In this document: positions 26,394 through 34,921 of the stretch, in pieces
Layout of the letters: each line of letters starts with the position of its first letter
How positions within the stretch are numbered: the first letter of the stretch is position 1
Assembly (NCBI GenBank): GCA_016212665.1
Contig: JACREZ010000038.1
Span: 1-64,000, forward strand
Origin: Ignavibacteriota bacterium
GTDB taxonomy: Bacteria; Bacteroidota; Ignavibacteria; UBA10030; SZUA-254
Direction: 5' to 3'
Length of the DNA: 64,000 nt
The notes under the pieces: model-generated
Databases searched by the model: none
Seen by the model: only the letters and a program-made list of their open reading frames with translations
What the model was told of the DNA's origin: nothing
Translations under genes and position numbers: made by a program

Positions 26394-26881
26394 TGAATCA
26401 ACAGGCACTCCACCCCGAAACAAAAATCGGTCACGTTCACCTGAAAGTATCTGACCTTGAACGCTCGGTGAAGTTTTACACTGAAGTGTTGGGGTTTGAA
26501 GTTACGGCAAGGATGGGAACTAACGCCGCATTTCTTTCAGCCGGCGGTTATCATCACCACATCGGGTTGAATACGTGGGAAAGCTTAGGTGGCGCGTCTC
26601 CTCCCATAGGAACAACAGGATTGTATCACGTAGCAATTCTTTTTCCGAACAGAAAAGAACTTGCGCGCGCTGTTCAGCGATTGCTTGACCATCATTGGCA
26701 AATTGATGGCGGTGCAGACCATGGAGTGAGTGAAGCAATTTACCTTCACGACCCGGACAACAATGGAATCGAACTCTATGCGGATAGACCGCGAGGGGAA
26801 TGGAAATACGATGAAAATGGAAGTATCGGTATGGTAACGCTTCCGCTCGATTTTAATTCTCTCATGAAAGAATTACAATAA
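26393..26881 (+). CDS. VOC-family (glyoxalase/extradiol dioxygenase fold) protein
   Basis: The 162-residue protein has the vicinal-oxygen-chelate fold. IGHVHLKVSDLERSVKFY opens the first beta-alpha-beta-beta-beta unit with a metal His at about residue 16. GLYHVAILFPNRKELARAV opens the second with another His. GIELYADRP near residue 140 supplies the metal Glu. It resembles CatE/MhqO-type proteins linked to quinone and catechol stress. It sits 49 bases after a MarR gene and shares an operator-like repeat with it. Substrate is not determined, and a glyoxalase or fosfomycin-resistance role is less likely because the context is MhqR-like. Confidence 0.85.
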   Translation: MNQQALHPETKIGHVHLKVSDLERSVKFYTEVLGFEVTARMGTNAAFLSAGGYHHHIGLNTWESLGGASPPIGTTGLYHVAILFPNRKELARAVQRLLDHHWQIDGGADHGVSEAIYLHDPDNNGIELYADRPRGEWKYDENGSIGMVTLPLDFNSLMKELQ

Positions 26882-26933
26882 AAATTCAATACTCACATTA
26901 ATTACTTCGTTAAACAATACAAGGAACACTATC

Positions 26934-27545
26934 ATGAAAAACACTATTTTTCTTTTCATTCTTACACTCATAACCGCGTTCTCTCTTTCGGCTCAAACAA
27001 CATGGAAGATTGATGCGTCACATTCGAAAGTGCTGTTCACGGTCAGTCACATGGTCATCTCGGAAGTAACCGGGCGGTTCACCGACTTTGATGCGACGTT
27101 AATTCAAAACGGAAATGATTTTTCCAGTGGAACATTGAATGCAATCATTAAAACGGCATCTGTTAACACGGATAACGACGCTCGGGACAAACACCTCCGC
27201 TCTGCCGATTTCTTCGATGCGGAAAAAAATCCTGAGATAACATTTGTCAGCAAATCGTTCGAGAAGACAGGAAAAGATACTTACAAAATTACGGGGGATT
27301 TTACTCTTCGCGGCGTTACGAAAGCCGTCTCACTCGATGCAAAGTTTAACGGCACGATGAAAGACCCATGGGGAAATACCAAGGCAGGATTCAAAGCCAC
27401 AACAACCATCAACCGAATGGATTTCGGCGCGAAGTGGAATAAGGCATTGGAAGCAGGCGGTTTGCTCGTTGGAGAGAATGTTGACATAACATTGCAAGTT
27501 GAACTTCAACAACAGGCGAACGAGAAGCAAGAGAAAAAAGGATAA
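26934..27545 (+). CDS. YceI-family periplasmic lipid-binding-type protein
   Basis: The 203-residue protein has a signal peptide ending near residue 20 (FSLSAQ). The YceI lipocalin-like barrel follows: TWKIDASHSKVLFTVSHM, GRFTDFDA, NTDNDARDKHLRSADFFD and the GDFTLRGVTKAV strand. Members bind isoprenoid or amide lipids in the periplasm and are often induced by stress or base. It follows the VOC gene by 52 bases and ends at a strong terminator, so marR-VOC-yceI look like one unit. The ligand here is unknown. The adjacent regulator hints at quinone-type isoprenoids, which is inference. Confidence 0.9.
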   Translation: MKNTIFLFILTLITAFSLSAQTTWKIDASHSKVLFTVSHMVISEVTGRFTDFDATLIQNGNDFSSGTLNAIIKTASVNTDNDARDKHLRSADFFDAEKNPEITFVSKSFEKTGKDTYKITGDFTLRGVTKAVSLDAKFNGTMKDPWGNTKAGFKATTTINRMDFGAKWNKALEAGGLLVGENVDITLQVELQQQANEKQEKKG

Positions 27546-27557
27546 ATTCGTATATGA

Positions 27558-27591
27558 ACTCCGCGAAGTGTATCTTCGCGGAGTTTTTTTT
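27558..27591 (+). terminator. Rho-independent terminator after the yceI-family gene
   Basis: ACTCCGCGAAG, loop TGTAT, CTTCGCGGAGT and a run of seven T residues form a textbook intrinsic terminator 13 bases past the stop codon. It also shows that the methyltransferase frame does not begin at the earlier ATG 27554. Confidence 0.92.
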
Positions 27592-27598
27592 ATTAACC

Positions 27599-28183
27599 AT
27601 GACAAATTTCTTTGAAGAATCGTACGCCGGAATTCCTCCGTGGGAAATCGGCAAGCCGCAAGCCGAGTTTATCAAATTAGAACGGGAAGAATTATTCGGA
27701 AAGAATATTCTCGATGTCGGTTGCGGGACAGGAGACTTGGCGATTTATCTTACTTCGCTCGGCTATACCGTCGTCGGGGTTGATTGCGCGCCAACTGCAA
27801 TCAAGAAGGCACAGGCAAAAGCGATTGAGTACAATGTGAACATCAAATTTGAAGTGATGAACGCGTTGGAACTTCAATCATTCAATCAGCAGTTCGAGAC
27901 AATAATTGATTGCGGACTCTTCCATGTGTTTGAAGAAAAACTCCGTGAGAAGTATCGCTCGAGTTTGGAATCGGTGTTGAAGCCGGGGGGAACATATTAC
28001 ATGCTTGTCTTCAGTGAATTGGAAACACGCGAAGGCGGTCCGCTTCGCATCACGCAGGAAGAAATCCGGCGAGCATTTCAAGCAGGTTGGAACGTGAATT
28101 GGATTCGTGCGGCGCGGTTTGAAACGCATCTTCACGAAGACGGTTCGAGAGCCTGGCTGGCTTCGCTCACATTCACGCCATAA
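27599..28183 (+). CDS. Class I SAM-dependent methyltransferase
   Basis: I place the start at ATG 27599 (MTNFFEESYAGIPPWEIG), because the frame's earlier ATG at 27554 lies within the upstream terminator. The product has 194 residues. The S-adenosylmethionine loop is ILDVGCGTGDLAIYL near residues 35-50, followed by VVGVDCAPTAIKKA and the FETIIDCGLFHVF motif. GIPPWEIGKPQ at the N-terminus is typical of the TehB/thiopurine-methyltransferase-like group that modify small electrophilic or metalloid compounds. The substrate is not predictable. Its 3' end overlaps the convergent xdhB gene by 52 bases, so the two stop regions are antisense to each other. Confidence 0.88.
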   Translation: MTNFFEESYAGIPPWEIGKPQAEFIKLEREELFGKNILDVGCGTGDLAIYLTSLGYTVVGVDCAPTAIKKAQAKAIEYNVNIKFEVMNALELQSFNQQFETIIDCGLFHVFEEKLREKYRSSLESVLKPGGTYYMLVFSELETREGGPLRITQEEIRRAFQAGWNVNWIRAARFETHLHEDGSRAWLASLTFTP

Positions 28184-30558
28184 TGCTTCTTCAATTTTTC
28201 TGCTGAAAGTAAAATCACTTCACCCGTTGCAGGCAGAGAAAACTCCGGTTCAACTTCATGATTGCCAACGGCTGAAATAGCATCCTTGATTGCAAGCCAG
28301 ACAGAAAGCGCCAGCATGAAGGGCGGCTCACCGACTGCCTTGCTTTGCTTGATTGTCTGAGCAACATTTGGCGCGGCATCGAGAATTGCAACCCGAAAAT
28401 CTTTCGGAATATCCCGCACCGCCGGAATCTTATACGTGTCCGGCGAATGATTCAGCAAGTTTCCTTGTTCATCCCATTTGATTTCTTCCGTCGTCACCCA
28501 ACCAAGCCCCTGAACGAATCCGCCCTCAATTTGTCCCATATCAATCGCACGATTGATTGAATTGCCGACATCATGCAAAATGTCTGTTCGCAGTAACGTG
28601 TGCTGTCCGGTTAACACATCAATCATCACTTCACTCACTGCCATTCCAAAAGCAAAATAAAAGAACGGCTTGCCGAATCCCTTCTCTTTATCCCAGCCAA
28701 TGCCGGGAGTCTTGTAAAATCCCTGCGCGCTTAAACTGACCTGACGAAGAACCATCAGTTGCATCGCATCGTTGAAAGCAATTCTTCGTTCAGGGTGTTC
28801 GGTATCAAAAATAATTCCGTCCTCAAACTTGATGGAGTGTTGGAGTGATGGAGTGATGGAGTATTTTTCCGAAAACATTATAGCGATGGTTTCCGCAATT
28901 CTTCCCTTCAAAATCTCACAAGCGTTCTTGACCGCCATTCCGTTCAAATCCGTTCCGGCTGATGCGGCAGTTGCTGAGGTGTTTGGAACTTTGGAAGTGT
29001 CCGTAGCATTGACTTTCACTTTGTCAATGCTGATACCCAATTCGGCGGCTGCTATTTGCTGCATCTTCGTGTGAAGTCCCTGTCCCATTTCCGTTCCACC
29101 ATGATTGACAAGCACAGTTCCATCTTTGTAGATGTTCACCAACGCGCCTGCCTGATTGAGAAACGAAGTCGTGAACGAAATACCGAACTTTACCGGAGTG
29201 AGTGCAAGTCCTTTTTTATAAAATTCATTCGATGAATTGAAGGCGTTGACCGCTTCTCTTCTTTGTTGATAGTCAGATGATTTCATCAACTGTTCGTACA
29301 GCATGAACAACCGATTTCCTTCGATAGTTTGTCCATAATGTGTGATGTTATTCGATTCACATCCATAAAAATTCTTGAAACGAATTTCTGCTGAATCCTT
29401 TTTTAGAAAACGGGCGATGCGGTCAACAATTTCTTCAATCACTGCCATGCCTTGTGGACCGCCAAAGCCGCGGAACGCCGTGTTGGATGGAAGATTAGTC
29501 TTATAGACATTCCCGGCAACGCGGAAGTTCGGAACGTAGTACGAATTATCCGAGTGAAGCATCGCGCGTTGCATGATAGCAAACGATAAATCTGTCGCCG
29601 CGCCTCCGTCACCGTTCAGTTCGATGTTGGCGGCAAGGAGTTTTCCTTCATCATCAAATCCAACTTCATACTTGGAAAGAAAACGATGGCGCTTGCCGGT
29701 TATCTTTTGGTCATCGTCTCTGAACAAACGGATTTTCACGGGGCGTTTTGTTGCATGGGCAAGCAACGCGCTCCAGCAGGCAACATGATTTGCCTGTGTT
29801 TCCTTCCCGCCGAACGCACCCCCCATTCGTCGCACTTCCACCACGACTTCATTCTTGTTGATACCGAGAACTTCCGCAATCAACGCTTGTGTTTCTGTCG
29901 GGTTTTGGCTTGAAGAAAAAACATTCATCTCCCTCCCTTCGCCGGGAATACACAAACAGGATTGTGTTTCCAAATACCAATGTTCCTGCGCTCCGGTTCT
30001 CAACTCACCCCGAAGAACGTGAGGCGATTTGAACAACGTTTCTTTCACTCCTCCCCGTTCTATTTTCATCGGAGGTCCGAGCAGAGAGTTTTTCTCGATT
30101 GCCTTTTCGATGGTAAGAATCGCTTCGAGCGGTTCGTACTCAACTTTTATAAGCCGCTCTGCTTCCAAACATTGTTCCTCCGTTTCCGCCGCGATGAGAA
30201 ACATTGCTTGACCGATAAATGTCACTTCATCAATCGCCAAACAGAGTTCATCATGAATAACCGGACCCATCTGGTTATGTCCCGGAATATCTTTGTAACA
30301 AAGGACAGTATGAACACCTTCAACCTTCTTCGCTTCACTCAAATCAAACGATTTGATTTTCGCATGTGCGTGAGGCGAGTAAACTACCCGTCCTACAAGA
30401 AGCTGTTCATTGCAAAGGATGTCATCAACATACACCGCTTCGCCGGAGACGTGGAGTTGAGCGGATTCGTGAGGAATATCCTTTCGGAGTATTGGAGTAT
30501 TGGAGTTTTGGAGTATCGTCTCCTTCACACTTTTCCTTTTTTTATTCATTACTTCCAT
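28132..30558 (-). CDS. xdhB: Xanthine dehydrogenase, molybdopterin-binding large subunit
   Basis: The ~808-residue subunit carries the molybdenum cofactor and hydroxylates hypoxanthine and xanthine. Motifs include RRMGGAFGGKETQ (cofactor loop), NTAFRGFGGPQG, GTEMGQGLHTKMQQIAAAEL, and the catalytic-Glu segment AVGEPPFMLA near the C-terminus. The open frame begins at a TTG (30561). I use the ATG at 30558, and another ATG at 30549 is possible. Two short segments, near residues 14-25 (TILQNSNTPIL) and in the middle (YSITPSLQHS), are encoded by the same TGGAGT-type minisatellite found at the xdhA/xdhB junction, probably in-frame repeat insertions. It follows xdhA by about 15 bases. Confidence 0.93.
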   Translation of the reverse strand: MEVMNKKRKSVKETILQNSNTPILRKDIPHESAQLHVSGEAVYVDDILCNEQLLVGRVVYSPHAHAKIKSFDLSEAKKVEGVHTVLCYKDIPGHNQMGPVIHDELCLAIDEVTFIGQAMFLIAAETEEQCLEAERLIKVEYEPLEAILTIEKAIEKNSLLGPPMKIERGGVKETLFKSPHVLRGELRTGAQEHWYLETQSCLCIPGEGREMNVFSSSQNPTETQALIAEVLGINKNEVVVEVRRMGGAFGGKETQANHVACWSALLAHATKRPVKIRLFRDDDQKITGKRHRFLSKYEVGFDDEGKLLAANIELNGDGGAATDLSFAIMQRAMLHSDNSYYVPNFRVAGNVYKTNLPSNTAFRGFGGPQGMAVIEEIVDRIARFLKKDSAEIRFKNFYGCESNNITHYGQTIEGNRLFMLYEQLMKSSDYQQRREAVNAFNSSNEFYKKGLALTPVKFGISFTTSFLNQAGALVNIYKDGTVLVNHGGTEMGQGLHTKMQQIAAAELGISIDKVKVNATDTSKVPNTSATAASAGTDLNGMAVKNACEILKGRIAETIAIMFSEKYSITPSLQHSIKFEDGIIFDTEHPERRIAFNDAMQLMVLRQVSLSAQGFYKTPGIGWDKEKGFGKPFFYFAFGMAVSEVMIDVLTGQHTLLRTDILHDVGNSINRAIDMGQIEGGFVQGLGWVTTEEIKWDEQGNLLNHSPDTYKIPAVRDIPKDFRVAILDAAPNVAQTIKQSKAVGEPPFMLALSVWLAIKDAISAVGNHEVEPEFSLPATGEVILLSAEKLKKHYGVNVSEASQALEPSS

Positions 30559-30573
30559 CAATCCATATCTCCA

Positions 30574-32022
30574 TTACTCCGCCACTCCATTGTTTGTCTC
30601 ACTCCAAAACTTCATCAACAAATTCCTCGCAACTACTTTCCGAAACTCCGCGCCTGCACGTGCATCAGAAATCGGAGTGAAGTCTTTGTCAATAAGTGAC
30701 ATTGCTTGTTCAATTGTTTCCTGGTTCCATAGTTTAGCAAGTAAAAAGTTCTCAGCGGTTGTCGATCGCTTCGTTCGTTCCGCCATTCCTCCGTACGCTA
30801 TTTTGATTGATGCAATTTGATTGTTGTCGTTTAATTCAAGTCGGAAACCCGCACTCACGGTGGAAATATCCAAGTCTCTCCGCTTGGAGACTTTATACGA
30901 TTTGACAATTGTACCGTTCGTCATTTTCGGAATCACCACTGCGGTGATAAGTTCGTCCGGTTTACGAACTGTCTTTCTGTAACCGACGATAAAATTATCT
31001 ATAGGAATTTCTCTCCATCCGTTAATTCCTTCGAGAATAACTTTTGCATTGTACGCCATCAGCACCGGAATCATATCACCGATGGGTGAAGCAGTTCCGA
31101 GATTTCCGCCAAGCGTTGCAAGATTTCTGATTTGCTGTGAACCGAACACGGAGAGCATTTCAAACAAAGCAGGGAAATGTTGTTCTACAATTTGCTTGAC
31201 ATCATTCAAACACAAACCCGCCCCGATTGTGAGCGAAGATTCATTCTCCGACCATTCTTTTAATTCCCAAACATCGGATACATCAATTATTTCTTTCAGC
31301 AATTCATGTCTTTTGGTAACACGCAACGCAATATCCGTCGCACCCGAAATAACAATCGCATCGGGATGTTGATGCTTCAGCGTGATTGCTTCTCCGAGGC
31401 TTGCGGGCTTTAGGTATGTTTGCTTGCTTGTTTTGATTTGGATAGAGCCTTTTGGAATCTCAAGGAGGAGTTTTGAGGTTTGAGGTTTGAGGTTTGAAAA
31501 TTCATCATCAACATATTGAACACATGCAGTTGCTGCGGCTTGAATGATTGGTCGGTAGCCGGTGCAACGACACAGATTTCCCGTGAGTGAATCTTCAATC
31601 TGTTCTCTCGTCGGATGTTCATGATTTTGATAAAGCGAGAAGAGTGACATAACAAATCCCGGCGTACAGTATCCGCACTGACTTCCATGCTCATCCACCA
31701 TCGCCTGCTGAACGGGATGCAACTCGTCATTTTCGTTTTTCAAACTCTCGACTGTGAGCAACTGTTTACCGTGAAGCATAGGAACAAACACAAGACACGA
31801 ATCAACCGATTTGTACCGTAGCGTTCCATCGTTGGTTAGTTCACCAAGCACGACAGTGCATGCGCCGCAATCGCCTTCTGCGCAACCTTCTTTCGTTCCT
31901 TTGAAATCGGGAAGACTCCGAAGCCAATTCAAAACAGTCGTTGTTGGTGTGATGTGAGATGACGGATTGAAATCGAGCGTTCTCGGTTTTCCATCATGAA
32001 GAAATGTAATTGCTGTCTGCAT
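30574..32022 (-). CDS. xdhA: Xanthine dehydrogenase, FeS/FAD small subunit
   Basis: The 482-residue XdhA fuses two [2Fe-2S] domains to an FAD domain and carries electrons from the molybdenum subunit to NAD. The first cluster is formed by the plant-ferredoxin motif CAEGDCGACTVV. The second uses GSQCGYCTPGFVM and GNLCRCTGYRPI. The FAD domain is marked by ATLGGNLGTASPIGD. All cluster cysteines are present. It is sandwiched between an amidohydrolase (12-base gap) and xdhB, forming a compact purine-degradation operon. No XdhC-type maturation chaperone is seen in this window. Confidence 0.94.
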   Translation of the reverse strand: MQTAITFLHDGKPRTLDFNPSSHITPTTTVLNWLRSLPDFKGTKEGCAEGDCGACTVVLGELTNDGTLRYKSVDSCLVFVPMLHGKQLLTVESLKNENDELHPVQQAMVDEHGSQCGYCTPGFVMSLFSLYQNHEHPTREQIEDSLTGNLCRCTGYRPIIQAAATACVQYVDDEFSNLKPQTSKLLLEIPKGSIQIKTSKQTYLKPASLGEAITLKHQHPDAIVISGATDIALRVTKRHELLKEIIDVSDVWELKEWSENESSLTIGAGLCLNDVKQIVEQHFPALFEMLSVFGSQQIRNLATLGGNLGTASPIGDMIPVLMAYNAKVILEGINGWREIPIDNFIVGYRKTVRKPDELITAVVIPKMTNGTIVKSYKVSKRRDLDISTVSAGFRLELNDNNQIASIKIAYGGMAERTKRSTTAENFLLAKLWNQETIEQAMSLIDKDFTPISDARAGAEFRKVVARNLLMKFWSETNNGVAE

Positions 32023-32034
32023 GTTACTTCACTT

Positions 32035-33369
32035 TCACAATGCAACTCTGTCGAGCAATTTTGTCAATTCACTTCGTGAGTCAGCCACAAGTTTTTCTTG
32101 GTCTATCTTCACAAACTCTTTCTTCCGATACACCCACTCTCCGTCAATCATCACCGAGTCAACATTTTCGGGAGTTGCGGAATACACAATTGTTGAGTAC
32201 ATGTCTTTCTCCGGTAGAGTGGAATTCCAGACGTTGTTCAAATCGAGCAACACAATATCCGCTTTCTTTCCGACTTCGATGCTTCCGATTTCCCGTTCAA
32301 GTCCAAGCGCTTTCGCGCCGTTGAGCATTGCCATCTGAAATACTGATTGCGCAGGCATCGCCGTCGGTCCGTGAATCGGTTTTTGCAGAAGCGATGCGAG
32401 TCGCATTTCCTGAAACATGTTGAGATTGTTGTTACATGGCGCGCCATCCGCACCGATGGAAACATTAATGCTGTTTGATTGAAGGTGCGGAACGTTGGCA
32501 ATTCCGGAACCAAGTTTCAGGTTCGATGAAGGACAATGTGCAACGTTTGTTCTTGTGTTCTTCAAAATTCCTACTTCGTTTTCATTCAAATGAATGCAAT
32601 GTGCGAGACACGCTTTTTCCGAAAGTACGCCAAGATGATGTAAAAACTCAATATTTTCCATCTTGCATCGTTCACGCACAGCCTTTACTTCGTTCTTGTT
32701 TTCGGAAGCGTGTGTGTGGAACAACATTCCGTTAAAGTTGCCGAGCATTTCGTTCGCTTCTTTCATCAGCGAATCGGAACAGGAGAGAACAAAGCGGGGA
32801 GCGACTGCATACTTTACTCGACCGTTGTATGAGTTGTGCCATCGCTCGGCAAGTCGTCGAGTTGATTTCAACGATTCGTCTGTCGTCTCTTTTAATTTTT
32901 GATACACGCCGTTTACATCCATCATTGCTTTGCCGACGAACGCACGAAAACCGGTTTCGCCGACGGCACGAATAATTTCTTCCTGATGGTTGACGCTTCC
33001 CATATCAAGAATCGTTGTCGTTCCCGAACGAATCAGTTCAGCAATTCCAAGCATTGCAGAACTATACATTGAGTGCTCATTGTGTGCCGCTTCAAACGGC
33101 ATGATGCGTTGTTGAAGCCAGTCGAGTAATTCCAAATCATCAGCAAGCCCGCGAAAAAGCGTTTGGCAAAGATGAACGTGTGTTTGAATGAAACCGGGAA
33201 TGGCAATGAAATTTTTCGCGTCTACAATTTCTTCATTGTTCTGAGGAATAGAATCGGAAGGAAAAATCTTGACAATTCTGTTCTTTTCTATTTTGATTGA
33301 AACATCTGTAAGAACGTCTCCCGATAGCTTCCCTGTTACAAGTCTTCCGACTTGAAGTAGTTTTGTCAT
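32035..33369 (-). CDS. Amidohydrolase, purine or adenosine-type deaminase (ATZ/TRZ family)
   Basis: The ~444-residue metallo-hydrolase has the metal-binding HVHLCQTLFRG near residue 64. It also has HTHASENKNEV, AHCIHLNENEV and the GADGAPCNN segment with the catalytic Asp. The open frame reaches 33420, but I start at ATG 33369 (MTKLLQVGRLVTGK), because the family begins with such a strand and the longer frame would overlap the gene upstream. Neighbouring xdhA and xdhB suggest deamination of guanine, 8-oxoguanine or a related purine to feed xanthine dehydrogenase. SsnA-like or 5'-deoxyadenosine deaminase functions are alternatives. Specificity is inferred from context only. Confidence 0.82.
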   Translation of the reverse strand: MTKLLQVGRLVTGKLSGDVLTDVSIKIEKNRIVKIFPSDSIPQNNEEIVDAKNFIAIPGFIQTHVHLCQTLFRGLADDLELLDWLQQRIMPFEAAHNEHSMYSSAMLGIAELIRSGTTTILDMGSVNHQEEIIRAVGETGFRAFVGKAMMDVNGVYQKLKETTDESLKSTRRLAERWHNSYNGRVKYAVAPRFVLSCSDSLMKEANEMLGNFNGMLFHTHASENKNEVKAVRERCKMENIEFLHHLGVLSEKACLAHCIHLNENEVGILKNTRTNVAHCPSSNLKLGSGIANVPHLQSNSINVSIGADGAPCNNNLNMFQEMRLASLLQKPIHGPTAMPAQSVFQMAMLNGAKALGLEREIGSIEVGKKADIVLLDLNNVWNSTLPEKDMYSTIVYSATPENVDSVMIDGEWVYRKKEFVKIDQEKLVADSRSELTKLLDRVAL

Positions 33370-33406
33370 ACTGTTTTTTGAAAATCGAACTGAGAAAAAG
33401 TCTTGC

Positions 33407-34777
33407 TCAAACCTGAGCAAGTTCGCGGTAGCGTTTCAGTTTTCCTTCGATAACGCTGTTCAAGAGTTCCACATCAAGCGGTTTGAAGAGAATATCATCC
33501 ACGCCAAGTTGTGCGGCGCAACGGTAGAGCATGGTATCTTGATTACTGCTGATGAGTATAAAAGGTATGCGGCGTAAGGTGAATTGTTCCTGCACCGCAT
33601 TGAAAAATTTAAAGCCCTCAAACTGACCCTCGGGAAAACGTACATCACTGATGATTAGGTCAACAAATTCATTGTTCAGTATTTCGAGAGCTGTCTGGAT
33701 GTTTGCGGCAACGAGTGTTTCAAAACTCCGCTCATTCAGCCCGTTTCCGACCATTTCATTATGCGCAGCCTCCGCATCCACAATGAGGATTCTTCCTTTC
33801 ACATCGAACTTTTTTACACGACTGAACACCATTGATTCAGCACGGGATGCCTGCTCTGCACTTAACTTATATTGATTCCGGAGTTCATCAATTTTTGAAT
33901 ACGTGTGAAGAGTTACCTCTCCGAGTAAAATTTTCCTCCGCAGACTGTACATGTATAATTCTTCTCGTACTTCCGATTCGATTGCGAGATGCTCGTCGTA
34001 GGTAAGTTCAAGCAGTTCCTTCAGTTCCATCAACTTTTTTGCTTCATCCTGAGTCGGCTCGCCTTGTGCATAGTACGTTCGCATTTTCTTTTTATAATGT
34101 GTCAGCGCGTCGGTTTTTGTATCGGGAACATGAATATCGAGCAGTTCCATTTTGCGTTCGTATTGTTTTGAAATAAGTTCAAGCATCCGGAGAAAATTGT
34201 TTTCCATTTCACGTCGCACTTCTGCGCGTACCGTCCGAACATTCTCGTTTTGCCGTGCTGCCTTAGCAGTAAATTCTTCCTGTAATCGTCGTCGCTCAAC
34301 TTCAATCAGTTGTGTTGCTTCATCTTCGATTTTCTTTCTATCAAGAGCAATTTGTTGATGATACTTTTTCAGCAATTCGCTCCCCATTTCTTTTACCGAC
34401 TTCGCGCCGCGGAGATTAATATCTTCTATCCCGTTAAACGCAGATGATTCCATTTTTTTCCATGAAGGCAACGCCTGTGATTTCGCTTCCGCTTCGACCT
34501 GAAGCCGGAGTTTGTCGGAAAATACTTCGCGCACTCCTACGACAGTTGTACCCTGTTGACCAAATGTGGGGGAAAACGTGCTTGACTCTAATAATTGTAG
34601 GCGCGATTCGAACGCACTAAGATACGGGTTCACCGGGTCAAGGCGTTTCGCTTCATCAAATTTCTGCTTGGCATCAGAAACATTTTTTGCTTTGATGAAC
34701 GAATCTACTTCGCGCAAACACTGTCGAAACCGTTCGTTGATTTGTTCTTTTGTTAATGAGGATGTTACTTCTGTCAT
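33407..34777 (-). CDS. Response-regulator protein with long helical N-terminal region
   Basis: The 456-residue product starts at ATG 34777, where GGAG sits eight bases upstream. A longer frame to 34870 has no such site. The C-terminal ~130 residues are a CheY-like receiver with ILIVDAEA, the phospho-acceptor Asp in LIISDVRF near residue 374, ILISS, and the Lys in LFKPLD. The N-terminal two thirds are charged, helix-rich and coiled-coil-like (residues about 130-230), with a TPR-like start. No DNA-binding or enzymatic output is visible. It heads the operon with amidohydrolase, xdhA and xdhB (37-base gap), so it may couple purine use to an unlinked signal. Confidence 0.8.
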   Translation of the reverse strand: MTEVTSSLTKEQINERFRQCLREVDSFIKAKNVSDAKQKFDEAKRLDPVNPYLSAFESRLQLLESSTFSPTFGQQGTTVVGVREVFSDKLRLQVEAEAKSQALPSWKKMESSAFNGIEDINLRGAKSVKEMGSELLKKYHQQIALDRKKIEDEATQLIEVERRRLQEEFTAKAARQNENVRTVRAEVRREMENNFLRMLELISKQYERKMELLDIHVPDTKTDALTHYKKKMRTYYAQGEPTQDEAKKLMELKELLELTYDEHLAIESEVREELYMYSLRRKILLGEVTLHTYSKIDELRNQYKLSAEQASRAESMVFSRVKKFDVKGRILIVDAEAAHNEMVGNGLNERSFETLVAANIQTALEILNNEFVDLIISDVRFPEGQFEGFKFFNAVQEQFTLRRIPFILISSNQDTMLYRCAAQLGVDDILFKPLDVELLNSVIEGKLKRYRELAQV

Positions 34778-34921
34778 AGAATAAACTCCAAGTAAGTTGT
34801 TAGCTCGGATATTAATGAACTGCTGTTTTTCAAACAGGCACAAGTTCAGAAAAAAAAACGGAATTGTCAAACCCTTGAATCAAACAAAAACAGTACAATT
34901 TCACCTCGTATAGAGGGATTT

